From positions 62,001 through 126,000 of the forward strand of contig NZ_WKJO01000003.1 of NCBI RefSeq assembly GCF_009674605.1: a DNA stretch of 64,000 nucleotides, written 5' to 3'. The notes below the pieces were generated by a model. The model ran no database searches, was not told the DNA's origin, and saw only the letters and a list, made by a program, of their open reading frames with translations. A program made the position numbers and the translations under genes. This stretch comes from Haloferax litoreum. GTDB taxonomy: Archaea; Halobacteriota; Halobacteria; Halobacteriales; Haloferacaceae. This document shows positions 18,930 to 28,527 of the stretch, piece after piece; the stretch's first letter is position 1; every line of letters begins with the position of its first letter.

Positions 18930-18951
18930 ATTACACCCGTATCGGTGTAAT
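18930..18951. promoter_or_regulatory. Perfect 8-6-8 inverted repeat centred between sph and rdfA
   Basis: ATTACACC-cgtatc-GGTGTAAT. Its centre (18940-18941) is within 2 bp of the midpoint of the divergent sph-rdfA gap. This geometry, one turn between half-site centres, fits a dimeric regulator controlling both promoters. Neither neighbouring protein has an obvious DNA-binding domain apart from RdfA's cysteine cluster. Confidence 0.6.
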
Positions 18952-18989
18952 GGAAACGGTTATGCTCGTCGGTCGATTCGGTTGGATAC

Positions 18990-19583
18990 ATGGCAGACGA
19001 GCGACCGAACCCAACGAACTCGAAAGTCGGGCGACTCATCGAGTCCCACGGATTGAACGGACTCGGTGAGGAGTTGGAGAATCGGTGGACCGCCGACGAA
19101 GACGCAGACAGTCTCCGGACCCTCGCCGACGTGTTTAACCACGAGTTGTTGAAAGCCGAAGCGACAGACGCCGGTCTCGACCTGCTCGACGGTGAGGTTG
19201 CGACGTTCTACGACGCACTCGTCGACGACGAGGCGACGGGTGCAGAGCGGACTCGTGTCCGTGGCCGACTCGAACGGGCCGGTATCGACGTCGACAAACT
19301 TCAGACCGACTTCGTCTCGCATCAGGCGATACACACGTACTTGACTTCGTACCGGGGGGCATCCAAAGAACGCAAACGGAGCGACCCGAAAGAGCGTGTC
19401 CAGCGACTTCGTGGGCGACTCGTCGCAGTCACCGAGAGCGCGCTGGAATCGGCGGTGAATCGAGACGACATCGTGGTCGGGTCCCCCGACGTTCTCGTCG
19501 ACGTGCAAGTGTTCTGTGCCGACTGCGGAAGCCAGTACGGGTTCGACGAACTGGTCGAACGCGGTGGGTGCGACTGCCAGTAA
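18990..19583 (+). CDS. rdfA: Rod-determining factor RdfA family protein
   Basis: 197 residues starting MADERPNPTN...KVGRLIESHGL, the start shared by haloarchaeal RdfA proteins. The N-terminal half is acidic and helical (LADVFNHELLKAEATDAG, a central VDKLQTDFVSHQAIHTYL segment), and the C-terminus has a small cysteine cluster (CADCG and CDC) likely to bind zinc. RdfA is needed for rod-shaped cells in Haloferax volcanii, and its gene neighbours an sph gene there. The molecular activity is unknown; a regulatory role is suggested by the lack of membrane segments. An AT-rich palindrome (19712-19727) follows the gene. Confidence 0.85.
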   Translation: MADERPNPTNSKVGRLIESHGLNGLGEELENRWTADEDADSLRTLADVFNHELLKAEATDAGLDLLDGEVATFYDALVDDEATGAERTRVRGRLERAGIDVDKLQTDFVSHQAIHTYLTSYRGASKERKRSDPKERVQRLRGRLVAVTESALESAVNRDDIVVGSPDVLVDVQVFCADCGSQYGFDELVERGGCDCQ

Positions 19584-19711
19584 TATATTGATATATACGC
19601 AATACTGATTCGGGCTACGTCGTGTGTACGAGTTCGTTGCTAGAGAACAGAACGCAGAACAGATACTTCTCGACAAGGGCTAGTCGAGAGACATCGAACC
19701 ATCATCAGCTG

Positions 19712-19727
19712 CAATTTTTAAAAATTG
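19712..19727. terminator. AT-rich palindrome, possible bidirectional terminator
   Basis: CAATTTTTAAAAATTG, a perfect 16-bp palindrome giving a T5 run on either strand, lies between the convergent ends of rdfA and the universal stress protein gene. Archaeal termination depends on U-tracts, so a T5 run on both strands could serve both genes. No experimental signal is available. Confidence 0.45.
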
Positions 19728-19841
19728 TACAAATTGTGAACACTATTTCACTATTCGCATATCGAAATATTCGATAAATAAATCCGGTTGTATTGCAATT
19801 CGTTCAATATACTACTTTCTCGACAGTTGGGCGAGGACGCC

Positions 19842-20594
19842 CTATTCGTCTGTCTCGTCTCCGTCTTCGGCGGGGTCCAGTGGTCGCCGAACGACCAGAA
19901 CCGGACCGACCGTCTGCTCGGCCACACGGTCCGACGTCTCACCGAACAGACGACCACGGATGGTGGGTTCTTCTTCACCCATGACGACCACGTCGTGGTC
20001 GTGTGACGCCTCGATGAGCGCTTGGAGCGGGTTTTCTGCGACGGCGACGACCCGTGAGAGTTGGTCGCTACGGATACCGAGGACGGTGAGTTCGTCCGAC
20101 ACCTCACTGAGGAGTAACTCACCGTCTGGGACGTCCGACTCGTCGTCGACGGCGTGGAAGAGCGTGATTTCGACTTCCTGTTCGCGACTCACACCCGCGA
20201 CGACTTGGGCAATCGACTCGAGGTTTATCTTCTCTTTTATCGGGACGATGATTCGGTCGATAGTCGGAGCAGGGTTCGAGAGTAACACAGCGTCACAGCC
20301 TGCTTCGGTGGCGATTCGTTCGATAGTTTGGCTCTCGTCGTGTGTGAAGACGAGGCGCGTTTCGACCGTCGTCCCACGCGATTCGAAGGCGTCGACGAGT
20401 TCTTGGAGTTCCTCCCGCGCTTTCGCTTCGAACTGTTCACGCGCCTGTTCGGGTGCCGTCTGCTCGGGTATCTCGTGGTAGCCAAGGAGGACGACAGCGG
20501 ACCGAGACAACAGGCGAACTACCTGGTCGGGAATCACCTGTCCTTTCAGGATGGCGACGGGGACGAGAACTCGAATTTGGGCCGTGTTACGCAT
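19842..20594 (-). CDS. Universal stress protein with two Usp-like halves
   Basis: Start at the ATG 20592-20594 ([13 protein letters not shown]), giving 250 residues, about twice a single Usp domain. The C-terminal half carries the nucleotide-binding pattern [19 protein letters not shown] followed by GPVLVVR; the N-terminal half lacks it. It overlaps the end of the permease gene by 8 bp, so it is translationally coupled. Usp domains often accompany cationic amino-acid transporters in haloarchaea and are thought to tune them by nucleotide state; that is inferred here. Confidence 0.85.
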   Translation of the reverse strand: MRNTAQIRVLVPVAILKGQVIPDQVVRLLSRSAVVLLGYHEIPEQTAPEQAREQFEAKAREELQELVDAFESRGTTVETRLVFTHDESQTIERIATEAGCDAVLLSNPAPTIDRIIVPIKEKINLESIAQVVAGVSREQEVEITLFHAVDDESDVPDGELLLSEVSDELTVLGIRSDQLSRVVAVAENPLQALIEASHDHDVVVMGEEEPTIRGRLFGETSDRVAEQTVGPVLVVRRPLDPAEDGDETDE

Positions 20595-22053
20595 CTGCTT
20601 GCACCCCCTTGAGTGAGACATCGCGTGCATAGGCTAAATACCACACCAGTGCAGCGACGCTGACGACGACACCGATGGCCTGTGAGAGCGGTTGCATGAA
20701 TGCGATGAGACTAAAACTTGCAACCGCCCCGACGAGCGGAACCGCGGGGTAGCCGGGAACCTCAAACGTCGGGTCGTACCACTCTGGATCCGACCGGCGA
20801 ATGACGATGAGGGCGACACACATGAGGCCATAAGAGACGAGGTGGAGGAACGAAGCGACCTCTGCCAGCACTTCGGTTCGCCCCACTGCGACGAGGACGA
20901 CAGTGGGTCCGCCGACGAGGGTGAGCGCGATGTGCGGCGTGCCGTATCGCAGGTTGACACGGCCGAGGCGCGGAGGGACGAGTGCGTCACGACTCAGTGC
21001 GTACAGCGCACGTGAAGAACTCAAAATCGACGCGTTCGCACTCGAAACTGTTGCGAGAAGCCCTGCAAAGAGGATAGCAATCGCCCCGGGCAGACCGAGG
21101 TACGACCGGGCGACTTCGACGATGGCCGTCTCACCGAACGTTGCGAGTCGCTCGCTGCCGAACGCACCCGTCGAGACGAGTATCGTCACTACGTAGAGCG
21201 TCCCGACGATGACCACAGAACCAATCATGGCGAGTGGGAGGTTCCGCCCCGGTTTCGTAATCTCGCCGGCGACAGTCGCAACTTGCGCAAATCCGAGGTA
21301 GGAGGTGAAGACCAGTGCAGCAGTCGTGAAGATACTGAACACGCCGTAGGGGGCGAACTGTTCTGGGACTGTCTCGCGACCAAAGAGGCCGAGCGCGTCG
21401 AGTGACCCGTACAGGAGGAAGACGAAGAGGATACCGAGGAGCAGACTGACGATAGCGTTCTGGAGTTTCGTCGTGTTCTCTGTCCCGAACATACTGAGGG
21501 CGGTCAAGATAATCCCAAACCCAACACCCAGGACGGCGAGGAACGGTACCGACTCGACGATGATGGCCGACGCGCCAACCTCTTCGAGGACGGCAACCGC
21601 ATACTGCGCAAAGCCGACGAGGTAGAACGCCGACGCGAAGACGAGACCAAGCCACAGGCCGATTCCCACGACGGCACCGAACGGGGCGCCCATCCCGCGC
21701 GAGATGAAGTAGTACGCACCACCGCTCTTCGGCATCGCCGTCGCCAACTCGGACGTCGGAAGCGCCACGAGGAGGGCGATAACTGCCCCAATTGCGAACG
21801 AGAGTGCCGCGGCAGGGCCTGCGTTCCCGGCTGCGAGACCGGGGAAGACGAAGATTCCTGCTCCGACCATCGTCCCCACACCGATTGCGAGGCCACCACG
21901 AAGGTCGATAGTACGTTCGAGTTCTGTCCCACTTTCGAGGACTGTCACTTCGTCGGCCGTCTCACCGACGTCGACAGCAGGGTCTGACGAGACGAGTGAC
22001 TCGTCACTCGGAGCCTCTCGACCAGGAGGACCATCTCCTTCTTGTTCCGTCAT
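20587..22053 (-). CDS. APC family amino-acid permease
   Basis: Start at the ATG 22051-22053, with GGTGAT just upstream; an earlier TTG is in frame but lies inside a TATA-like stretch. 488 residues and twelve helices. The first helix has the APC signature [22 protein letters not shown]. The N-terminal about 45 residues are acidic and cytoplasmic. Other APC features ([38 protein letters not shown]) are present. It should exchange or import amino acids by proton or sodium coupling; the substrate is not readable. Cotranscribed with the Usp gene. Confidence 0.9.
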   Translation of the reverse strand: MTEQEGDGPPGREAPSDESLVSSDPAVDVGETADEVTVLESGTELERTIDLRGGLAIGVGTMVGAGIFVFPGLAAGNAGPAAALSFAIGAVIALLVALPTSELATAMPKSGGAYYFISRGMGAPFGAVVGIGLWLGLVFASAFYLVGFAQYAVAVLEEVGASAIIVESVPFLAVLGVGFGIILTALSMFGTENTTKLQNAIVSLLLGILFVFLLYGSLDALGLFGRETVPEQFAPYGVFSIFTTAALVFTSYLGFAQVATVAGEITKPGRNLPLAMIGSVVIVGTLYVVTILVSTGAFGSERLATFGETAIVEVARSYLGLPGAIAILFAGLLATVSSANASILSSSRALYALSRDALVPPRLGRVNLRYGTPHIALTLVGGPTVVLVAVGRTEVLAEVASFLHLVSYGLMCVALIVIRRSDPEWYDPTFEVPGYPAVPLVGAVASFSLIAFMQPLSQAIGVVVSVAALVWYLAYARDVSLKGVQADA

Positions 22054-22232
22054 ATCATCACCTGTCTCCACGTTGGCGGGTCCGCCCAATATATCCTTGT
22101 CCCGTCATATTGTGGGAAGGCGTCGACGGTCGGACCGAGAGAAAGTGTTAATTCCCTTCCGCCGCGCCGTGAAGACAGAGTGATGGTTCCCGGAACGCGA
22201 CACGACGGCCACGTCGACAGAGGTGAGAACGC

Positions 22233-23477
22233 GTGAACTGGTCTCGGAAGTCTCTGGACGACCTCGAATCGTTCTACTGGGATACCATCGCCCCCGCGAT
22301 GGACAGAGACGGGATGAACCCGACGCGAGACGTCCCCACCTACGAGTGGTTGACCGACCACGGATGGTCGGGAATCGCTTACGCGTTGCGCGAAAAACAC
22401 GACCTCACGCCGCGACAGTTCTTCGTCGACGTGGTCGGCCTCGGCGACGACGAGACAGACGACGGGTACGAGTGGCACATCGAAGACGACGCGACCATCG
22501 AGGCGTTCGAATCGTACCTCGACATGCTCGAATCCCGTCGTGGGCTGGCGGAATCGACGCTTCCGACTCGACGCACGCACCTCGCGCGGTTCGCCCGCGT
22601 CTACCGTGACCTGCACGGCAGTGCCGACCTCCTCGCTGAACTCGACGATAGAGACACCGAACCCGACGAGATTGCGCGGTGTCTCGACGTCTTAGACGAG
22701 TTCGACGCCGACCTCTCGACTGACGGGACGAAACTCAAGTACCTCCAGACGGTCCGGGCGTTCTACGAGTACCTCGTCGACTTCCGGCGGGCACGCTACA
22801 ATCCCGTCGAGAACGCCGCGAAGCAGTTTCGCTGGGAACAGGGTCAACCGGACAACAGAACGATGACCGCCACACAGGTCCGGGCGGTGTACGCCGCCGC
22901 GACGGACCTCGAAGACCGGTTGCTCGTTCTCGGACTCGCCGGGTGGGGCCTTCGCCCGAACGAACTCGCGTCACTCGACGCCTCACAACTCAGTCTCACG
23001 GGCGACGACCCTCACATCACGTTCGAGGCGCGGAAGAACGGCCCCGGTACCGTCGCACTCCTCTACGGTGTCGACGCCGTGGCCGACCGAATCGACGCAC
23101 TCTCGGACGACGACTGGAACGGCTTCCTCTTCCCGTCGTCGCGGTCGGAAACGGGGCACATCGCTCGCGAGACGGTCAACCGGCGGTTCAAACGACTCGC
23201 CGACGATGCGAACGTGACGGTCGATGGCGAGACGCCGACTGCGAAACTCTGTCGTCGGTTCTGGTACACTGCGTATCAAGAGGCGGTCGACGACATGCTC
23301 TCGCAGTTAGAGGGCGTCGCCGCAGACCAGGGGTCGAAGAGTACCGAAGTCGTCATGTCGAACTACCTCTCCGAGGAGCGTCGACGCTCGTTCCGCCGAC
23401 AGGCGATGCGCGAGAAGTTGGCTGCGGTGTTCGAGTCCGATACCGACGACGCCGCCGAACAGGCCATGATAAACTGA
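22233..23477 (+). CDS. Tyrosine recombinase/integrase-like protein
   Basis: GTG start at 22233, 414 residues. A SAM-like core-binding domain (about 85-200) precedes the catalytic domain (about 210-395). Catalytic candidates: Arg241 in GWGLRPNELASL, Lys268 in ARKNG, the box normally HxxR as KLCR (338-341), and Tyr378 in VMSNYLSEERR. The His-to-Lys change in box II is non-standard. The first 80 residues (SLDDLESFYWDTIAPAM, SGIAYALREKHDLTPRQFF) look like a haloarchaeal DNA-binding extension. No attachment repeats, tRNA or phage genes are nearby, so it may be a resident Xer-like enzyme or a solitary relic. Confidence 0.8.
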   Translation: MNWSRKSLDDLESFYWDTIAPAMDRDGMNPTRDVPTYEWLTDHGWSGIAYALREKHDLTPRQFFVDVVGLGDDETDDGYEWHIEDDATIEAFESYLDMLESRRGLAESTLPTRRTHLARFARVYRDLHGSADLLAELDDRDTEPDEIARCLDVLDEFDADLSTDGTKLKYLQTVRAFYEYLVDFRRARYNPVENAAKQFRWEQGQPDNRTMTATQVRAVYAAATDLEDRLLVLGLAGWGLRPNELASLDASQLSLTGDDPHITFEARKNGPGTVALLYGVDAVADRIDALSDDDWNGFLFPSSRSETGHIARETVNRRFKRLADDANVTVDGETPTAKLCRRFWYTAYQEAVDDMLSQLEGVAADQGSKSTEVVMSNYLSEERRRSFRRQAMREKLAAVFESDTDDAAEQAMIN

Positions 23478-23538
23478 ATTTCGGTATATCCAATCAGACC
23501 AGACCGTCGGCGACAGCGTCTCCTCAGGGAGTCGGCAT

Positions 23539-25188
23539 TCAGTCCATCTTCTCGTCGGCGACGTCCCGTTCGATAGCTTCTGGAGTGCGGTCGGACGGGT
23601 CGCCGTACCCGCCGCCGCCGGGCGTGTAGACGGTGACAGTCGTCCCGGCGGGGACGTCACGGGTGACTTTCGCAGGGACGATACCGCCACCCCCGGCCAC
23701 GTCTGAATCACCCTGTTCGCTGTCATCCGAGTCGGGCGTCTCGATGACGTTCTTCCCAACCAACCCGTCCTCGCCGCCCGCGATGCCTTTCGGGGCGACG
23801 CGACGGCGTTCGGTCAAGAGCGAGACAGTCGCATCCGTCTGGACGGTGAGCGACCGAACGATACCCAGTCCGCCGCGGAACTCCCCACGGCCACCGCTGT
23901 TCTCGCGGAGACTGTACCGTTCGACCACCATCGGGTACTCGGCTTCGAGCGACTCGATGGGTGTGTTGAGCGTGTTCGTCATCCCGACCTGAACACCGTC
24001 CATTCCGTCACCACCCGCACGCCCACCGAATCCGCCGCCGATAGTCTCGTAATACGTGAACCCGTCGTCGCCGGTGCGACTGCCGATGGTGAGATTGTTC
24101 ATCGTTCCCTGTCCTTGCGCAGGAACGCGTTCTGGTGCCGCCTCCGCGAGCGCTGAGAAGACCACGTCGGTCACTCGCTGACTCGTCTCGACGTTTCCAC
24201 CGACGACTGCCGCAGGCGGGTTCGGGTCGAGCAGTGACCCGTCGGGGACGACCACGTCGATGGGGTCGTAACAGCCTTGGTTCGGTGGGATTTCCGGGTC
24301 CGTGACACAGCGGACGACGAAGTACACCGCGCTCTTAGCGACGGCGAGGGGCGCGTTGACGTTACCAGCAACTTGCGGTGCCGTGCCCTCGAAATCGACG
24401 CGAATCGACCCACCGGCGATTGTGACGGTTACCTCGATTGGGATATCGTCGTCGCTGACGCCGTCGCCTTCGAGCACGTCCGTCGCGTGGTACGTCCCGT
24501 CCGGCAGGTCACGAAGTTCCGCTGTGACGCGGTCCCGTGAGTAGGCAATCACCGCGTCGAAGGCGTCGACGACCTGCGCTCGGCCGTGTTCGTCGACGAG
24601 TTCTGCGAGTCGGTCTGCCGCACGTTCGTTCGCGGCAATCTGAGCGCGGACGTCGGCGCGGCGCTCACCCGGATTGCGGACGTTCGCCAAGAACAGAGCC
24701 ATCACGTCGTCGTTCACGTCACCTCCCGAGACGAGGCGAACAGGCGGGATGCGCAGGCCCTCTTGGTAGATTTCACGTGCGCCAGCGGGCATACTCCCGG
24801 GCGTCATCCCGCCCACGTCGGCGTGATGGGCCCGGGAGACGGCGTACCCGAGTACGTCGCCATCGACGACGAGTGGCGAGACCATCGTGACGTCCGGCAG
24901 ATGTGTTCCGCCTTCGAAGGGGTCGTTGAGGACGAACACGTCGCCGGGTTCGGGGTCGTATTCGAGGACCGTCGCCACCGCCTCGGGCATCGCGCCGAGG
25001 TGGACCGGGATGTGTTCGGCCTGTGCGACGAGACGTCCCTCGGCGTCGAAAAGCGCCGTCGAGCAGTCTCGGCGCTCTTTGATGTTCGGAGAGTACGACG
25101 AAGTGACGAGTACCTGTCCCATCTCGTCGGCGACGCTCTCGAACTGATTTCGCATGATTTCGAGCGTGATGGCGTCGATAGCCGTCAT
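23539..25188 (-). CDS. hyuB: Hydantoinase B/oxoprolinase family subunit
   Basis: Start at the ATG 25186-25188, overlapping the HyuA stop (ATGA), 549 residues. Typical HyuB segments are present: ITLEIMRNQFESVADEMGQ, NIKERRDCSTALFD, DVFVLNDPFEGGTHLPDVTM, a QGTMNN motif and a glycine-rich C-terminus (YTPGGGGYGDP). HyuA/HyuB together hydrolyse cyclic amides such as N-methylhydantoin or 5-oxoproline with ATP. Pairs with the gene immediately upstream; the product could feed the M20 amidohydrolase encoded at 14131. Confidence 0.93.
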   Translation of the reverse strand: MTAIDAITLEIMRNQFESVADEMGQVLVTSSYSPNIKERRDCSTALFDAEGRLVAQAEHIPVHLGAMPEAVATVLEYDPEPGDVFVLNDPFEGGTHLPDVTMVSPLVVDGDVLGYAVSRAHHADVGGMTPGSMPAGAREIYQEGLRIPPVRLVSGGDVNDDVMALFLANVRNPGERRADVRAQIAANERAADRLAELVDEHGRAQVVDAFDAVIAYSRDRVTAELRDLPDGTYHATDVLEGDGVSDDDIPIEVTVTIAGGSIRVDFEGTAPQVAGNVNAPLAVAKSAVYFVVRCVTDPEIPPNQGCYDPIDVVVPDGSLLDPNPPAAVVGGNVETSQRVTDVVFSALAEAAPERVPAQGQGTMNNLTIGSRTGDDGFTYYETIGGGFGGRAGGDGMDGVQVGMTNTLNTPIESLEAEYPMVVERYSLRENSGGRGEFRGGLGIVRSLTVQTDATVSLLTERRRVAPKGIAGGEDGLVGKNVIETPDSDDSEQGDSDVAGGGGIVPAKVTRDVPAGTTVTVYTPGGGGYGDPSDRTPEAIERDVADEKMD

Positions 25189-27203
25189 TCCGCGCCACCC
25201 CGCTTCGTCACGACGAGGGTTCCATCCAACCGGACGGTCCCACCCCACGCTGGCGGGACGACCACCGTACTCTCGTCTTGTTCCAGAATCGCTGGCCCCT
25301 CAACGTCGGCACCCTGTGGAAGTCGCTCGCGGTCGTACACGGGTGTCTCGACGGGTTGGCCCTCGAAGAATGCCGTTCGAGTCTCTCGTTGTGCCCCGGT
25401 ACCACCTTCGAACGAGACTGCTGGAGAGTCCCGTTCGACGACTCCCGACGCTCGCACGTTGACGAGTTCGACCGGGTCAGCCATCCGGTATCCGTAGGTT
25501 CGCTCGTGCGCCTCGTGGAACCGACGCGCCACACGCGTGGCGTCGAATCCGCCGTCGACGGGGACGGTCAACTCGAAGCTCTGGCCGGTGTACCTGAGGT
25601 CTGCGGCGCGTCGAATCGTCGCGGCCTGGCGAGACTCGACGTCCCGGAGAACGTCGTTTGCGAGTCGCTGGTACACCTCCTCGATTTCGTCCGATTCGAC
25701 CGAATCGAGTGGGGTCCGGACCGTCCGGACCGAATCGTGTCTCTCGTCCGCCGCGAGCAACCCGTACGCCGAGAGAACCCCGCAGGCGTACGGAACGACG
25801 ACCAGTTCGATACCGAGACTGTCGGCGAGGGCCACGGCGTGCATCGGGCCGGCACCACCGAAGGCGACGAGGCCGTACCCACGTGGGTCGATACCCCGTT
25901 CGACCGTCACCGAGCGAATCGCACGCGCCATCGACGCATTGGCGACGCGAAAGACGCCACGGGCCGCAGTGAGGGCGTCGTCGAGTCCAGCCTCGGCGGC
26001 GAGTGACGCGAGTGCCTCTTCCGCAGCGGAGACGTCTACCGAGAGTTCACCGCCGAGCGCCGACGTCTCGCCGATGTATCCGAGGACGACGTTCGCGTCG
26101 GTCACTGTCGGTGCAGTTCCGCCACGGCCGTAGCACACGGGACCGGGGGTGGCACCGGCGGACCGAGGACCGACGCGGAGTGCACCGCCGGAATCGACCC
26201 AGGCGATGGACCCGCCGCCCGACCCGACCGTCTCGACGTCGACCATCGGCGTCTTGATGGGCAACCCGTCGACTGTGGCGTCGGTCGTCTGTTCGACCGC
26301 ACCGCCGCGGACGAGACTCACGTCCGTCGAGGTACCGCCCATGTCGAACGTCACGAGACCGTCGAATCCGTCGCTCTCGTCGTCGACTGCCGTCTCCGCG
26401 GCCCCGACGACACCCGCGGCGGGGCCGGACATGGTCGTCGTCACAGCGTGCGTTCGGACGGTCGCCACCGGTGCGAGACCCCCGTTTGCCTGCATGATGT
26501 GCGGTGACGGGAGACCGAGTGCCGAGGCACGCGATTCGAGTCGACCCAAGTACGCGTCGATTACGGGAGTGACGTAGGCGTCGACCACAGTCGTGGAGGT
26601 CCGTTCGTACTCGCGAAACTCTGCGAGAACCTCGTGCGATGCCGAGACAGGAACGTCGAGCGAATCACGGAGAACGTCGGCGACGACGCGTTCGTTTTCG
26701 GGGTGTCGATACGCGTGGAGTAGACAGATTGCGACGCTCTCCGCGCCACTTGCACGGATAGCCTCGGCGAGTTCGTGGACTGCTGCTTCGTCGACGGGAC
26801 GGTCGATACCGTGGATAGTCGCTCGCTCGGTAATCTCGAACCGTCGGCGACGCGGAACGAGTGGTTCGGGTTTGTCGACGGTGATGTCGTACAGCGAGGG
26901 CCGTGCTTGTCGGCCGATTTCGAGGACGTCACGGAATCCCTCGGTGGTGACGAGGGCCGTCTTCGCGCCATCTCGTTCGAGCAGTGCGTTGACCGAGACG
27001 GTCATCGCGTGTGTGAACGAATCGACGTCACTCGGGGGGATTCCAGCGGCGGCACAGGCCGTCTCGATACCGTCGACGACGCCGACGCTCTGGTCGTCGG
27101 TACTCGGTACCTTCGCCGTGACGAGTTCGTCGTCGGCCGTGAGCAGGACGACGTCGGTGAACGTCCCGCCCACGTCGACGCCGAGACGTACCTCACCGGG
27201 CAT
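25185..27203 (-). CDS. hyuA: Hydantoinase A/oxoprolinase family ATP-binding subunit
   Basis: 672 residues. The ASKHA-type phosphate loop LGVDVGGTFTDVVLL at the N-terminus, the adenosine-site region TFDMGGTSTDVSLVRGG (about 292-308) and the AFGGAGPMHA segment are intact. It is the ATP-using half of a hydantoinase/5-oxoprolinase complex with HyuB. The 161 bp upstream contain an inverted repeat (27298-27312) but no divergent gene other than the kinase, which faces the same way. Confidence 0.94.
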   Translation of the reverse strand: MPGEVRLGVDVGGTFTDVVLLTADDELVTAKVPSTDDQSVGVVDGIETACAAAGIPPSDVDSFTHAMTVSVNALLERDGAKTALVTTEGFRDVLEIGRQARPSLYDITVDKPEPLVPRRRRFEITERATIHGIDRPVDEAAVHELAEAIRASGAESVAICLLHAYRHPENERVVADVLRDSLDVPVSASHEVLAEFREYERTSTTVVDAYVTPVIDAYLGRLESRASALGLPSPHIMQANGGLAPVATVRTHAVTTTMSGPAAGVVGAAETAVDDESDGFDGLVTFDMGGTSTDVSLVRGGAVEQTTDATVDGLPIKTPMVDVETVGSGGGSIAWVDSGGALRVGPRSAGATPGPVCYGRGGTAPTVTDANVVLGYIGETSALGGELSVDVSAAEEALASLAAEAGLDDALTAARGVFRVANASMARAIRSVTVERGIDPRGYGLVAFGGAGPMHAVALADSLGIELVVVPYACGVLSAYGLLAADERHDSVRTVRTPLDSVESDEIEEVYQRLANDVLRDVESRQAATIRRAADLRYTGQSFELTVPVDGGFDATRVARRFHEAHERTYGYRMADPVELVNVRASGVVERDSPAVSFEGGTGAQRETRTAFFEGQPVETPVYDRERLPQGADVEGPAILEQDESTVVVPPAWGGTVRLDGTLVVTKRGGAE

Positions 27204-27297
27204 CTCAGCGGTGGCCAGCGAGGGTGGAGTCGGCGGACGAACAGAGAGCAGGGATGAGTGGGGAGTTCCGTGAGTGACTGGCGACCATACACACCAT

Positions 27298-27312
27298 TCA
27301 CTCGGAGAGTGA
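27298..27312. promoter_or_regulatory. 15-bp inverted repeat upstream of hyuA
   Basis: TCACTC-GGA-GAGTGA, about 95 bp before the hyuA start. Possible operator or hairpin; its half-sites do not match the 13278-13296 palindrome. Confidence 0.3.
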
Positions 27313-27364
27313 CTTATGCATTCGTCACCAGTTCACACGGGAGGCAAAAATCGGTCAGTGCGCC

Positions 27365-28453
27365 TCACGCGAGAGGGAGCGTGACCTCGAACACGCTCCC
27401 GTCCGGTTCCGCGTCGTGAACCTCGACTGACCCGCCGTACTGGTCGACGAGCATGCCGACGAGGTACAGACCCAATCCCGTTCCGGGGCTTTCCATCCCC
27501 TTTTCGCCTTTCCCGAATATCTCGTCTTTGCGGGCGTCTTGAATCCCCGGCCCGTTGTCACGGACCCGAACGGAGACGGAGTTCTCGTTCGTCGCCGCGG
27601 TGACCGCGACCCGGGGAACGTCTTTGTCGTTGTGTTGGATGGCGTTCTGGAGGAGGTTTCTGAACACTGACGGTAACATGTCGTCCGCTTCGACTGAGAC
27701 ATCCGGAAGCGACCCAGAGACGCCAACTTCGGCCGCCGCGTGGGCAGCGTCGGCGTCCTCGACTTGATTCTCGATAGCCTCGTCGAGCGAGACGGCCGTC
27801 TTGTCTGACTCCGGTTTGAGCATCACGTCGGCGAGTTCGCGCGCAGTCCGGGTGAGTTCCACGGCGTTCGCTGCACTCGTCTCGACGTTGTCCAGGTACG
27901 CACGACCGGTGTCGTCGACGTGGTCTTCGAGCATCTCGGCGTACGCGACGACCAACTGGAGGTCGTTTCGGACGTCGTGGCGAACGACCTGATTGAGTAC
28001 GTCGAGTCTATCGCGCTGTTGTTTCAACTGCTGTTCGAGTTTCGTTCGCTCGGTGATGTCACGGTTGACGGCGACGAGTCGTTCGACGGTGCCCCCGTCG
28101 TCGAGTATCGGTGCAATCGTCTGGTCGACGGTGAACCGTTCGCCCTCTTTTCGCTCGTTCACGAGTTCGGCGTGCCACACGTCGCCGGCGAGGACCGTCT
28201 CCCAGAGGCGTCGGTAGAAGTCGTCGTCGTGTTCGCCCGACTTCAAGATTCGAGGCGTCTTTCCGACGACTTCCTCCTTCGCGTAGCCCGTAATCTCCTC
28301 GAACGCGGGGTTCACGTACTCGATGACTCCGTTCTCGTCGGTGATGACTATCGAGTGACCAGCGTGTTCGACCGCCTGTTTGAAACTTCGGAACTGTAAC
28401 TGGTGTCGCCCATTATCGGTTTTCTCAGCGGTCTCTCCGCCCCTATCGGTCAC
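27365..28453 (-). CDS. PAS-domain sensor histidine kinase
   Basis: 362 residues. One PAS/PAC domain (about 25-140: AVEHAGHSIVITDENGVIEYVNPAFEEITGY, RDITER), then a DHp helix with H-box VVRHDVRNDLQLV (about 160) and an ATPase domain with N-box NLLQNAIQHN, G1 DNGPGI and G2 GTGLGLYLV. There are no membrane helices, so it is cytoplasmic, as many haloarchaeal PAS kinases are. No receiver or output gene is adjacent, so its partner is unknown. TTTATA-like promoter sequence lies about 30 bp upstream. Confidence 0.93.
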   Translation of the reverse strand: MTDRGGETAEKTDNGRHQLQFRSFKQAVEHAGHSIVITDENGVIEYVNPAFEEITGYAKEEVVGKTPRILKSGEHDDDFYRRLWETVLAGDVWHAELVNERKEGERFTVDQTIAPILDDGGTVERLVAVNRDITERTKLEQQLKQQRDRLDVLNQVVRHDVRNDLQLVVAYAEMLEDHVDDTGRAYLDNVETSAANAVELTRTARELADVMLKPESDKTAVSLDEAIENQVEDADAAHAAAEVGVSGSLPDVSVEADDMLPSVFRNLLQNAIQHNDKDVPRVAVTAATNENSVSVRVRDNGPGIQDARKDEIFGKGEKGMESPGTGLGLYLVGMLVDQYGGSVEVHDAEPDGSVFEVTLPLA

Positions 28454-28527
28454 AACTGTTACAAAGTTTTGATACGTCAGTATAAATCACTAGGATTGCT
28501 CTGGACCCGTGAGCGCGGGTGCAGAAC

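Noticed and set aside
22180-27300. Integrase-bounded genomic island
   Set aside because: No direct repeats, tRNA or composition change flank the recombinase.
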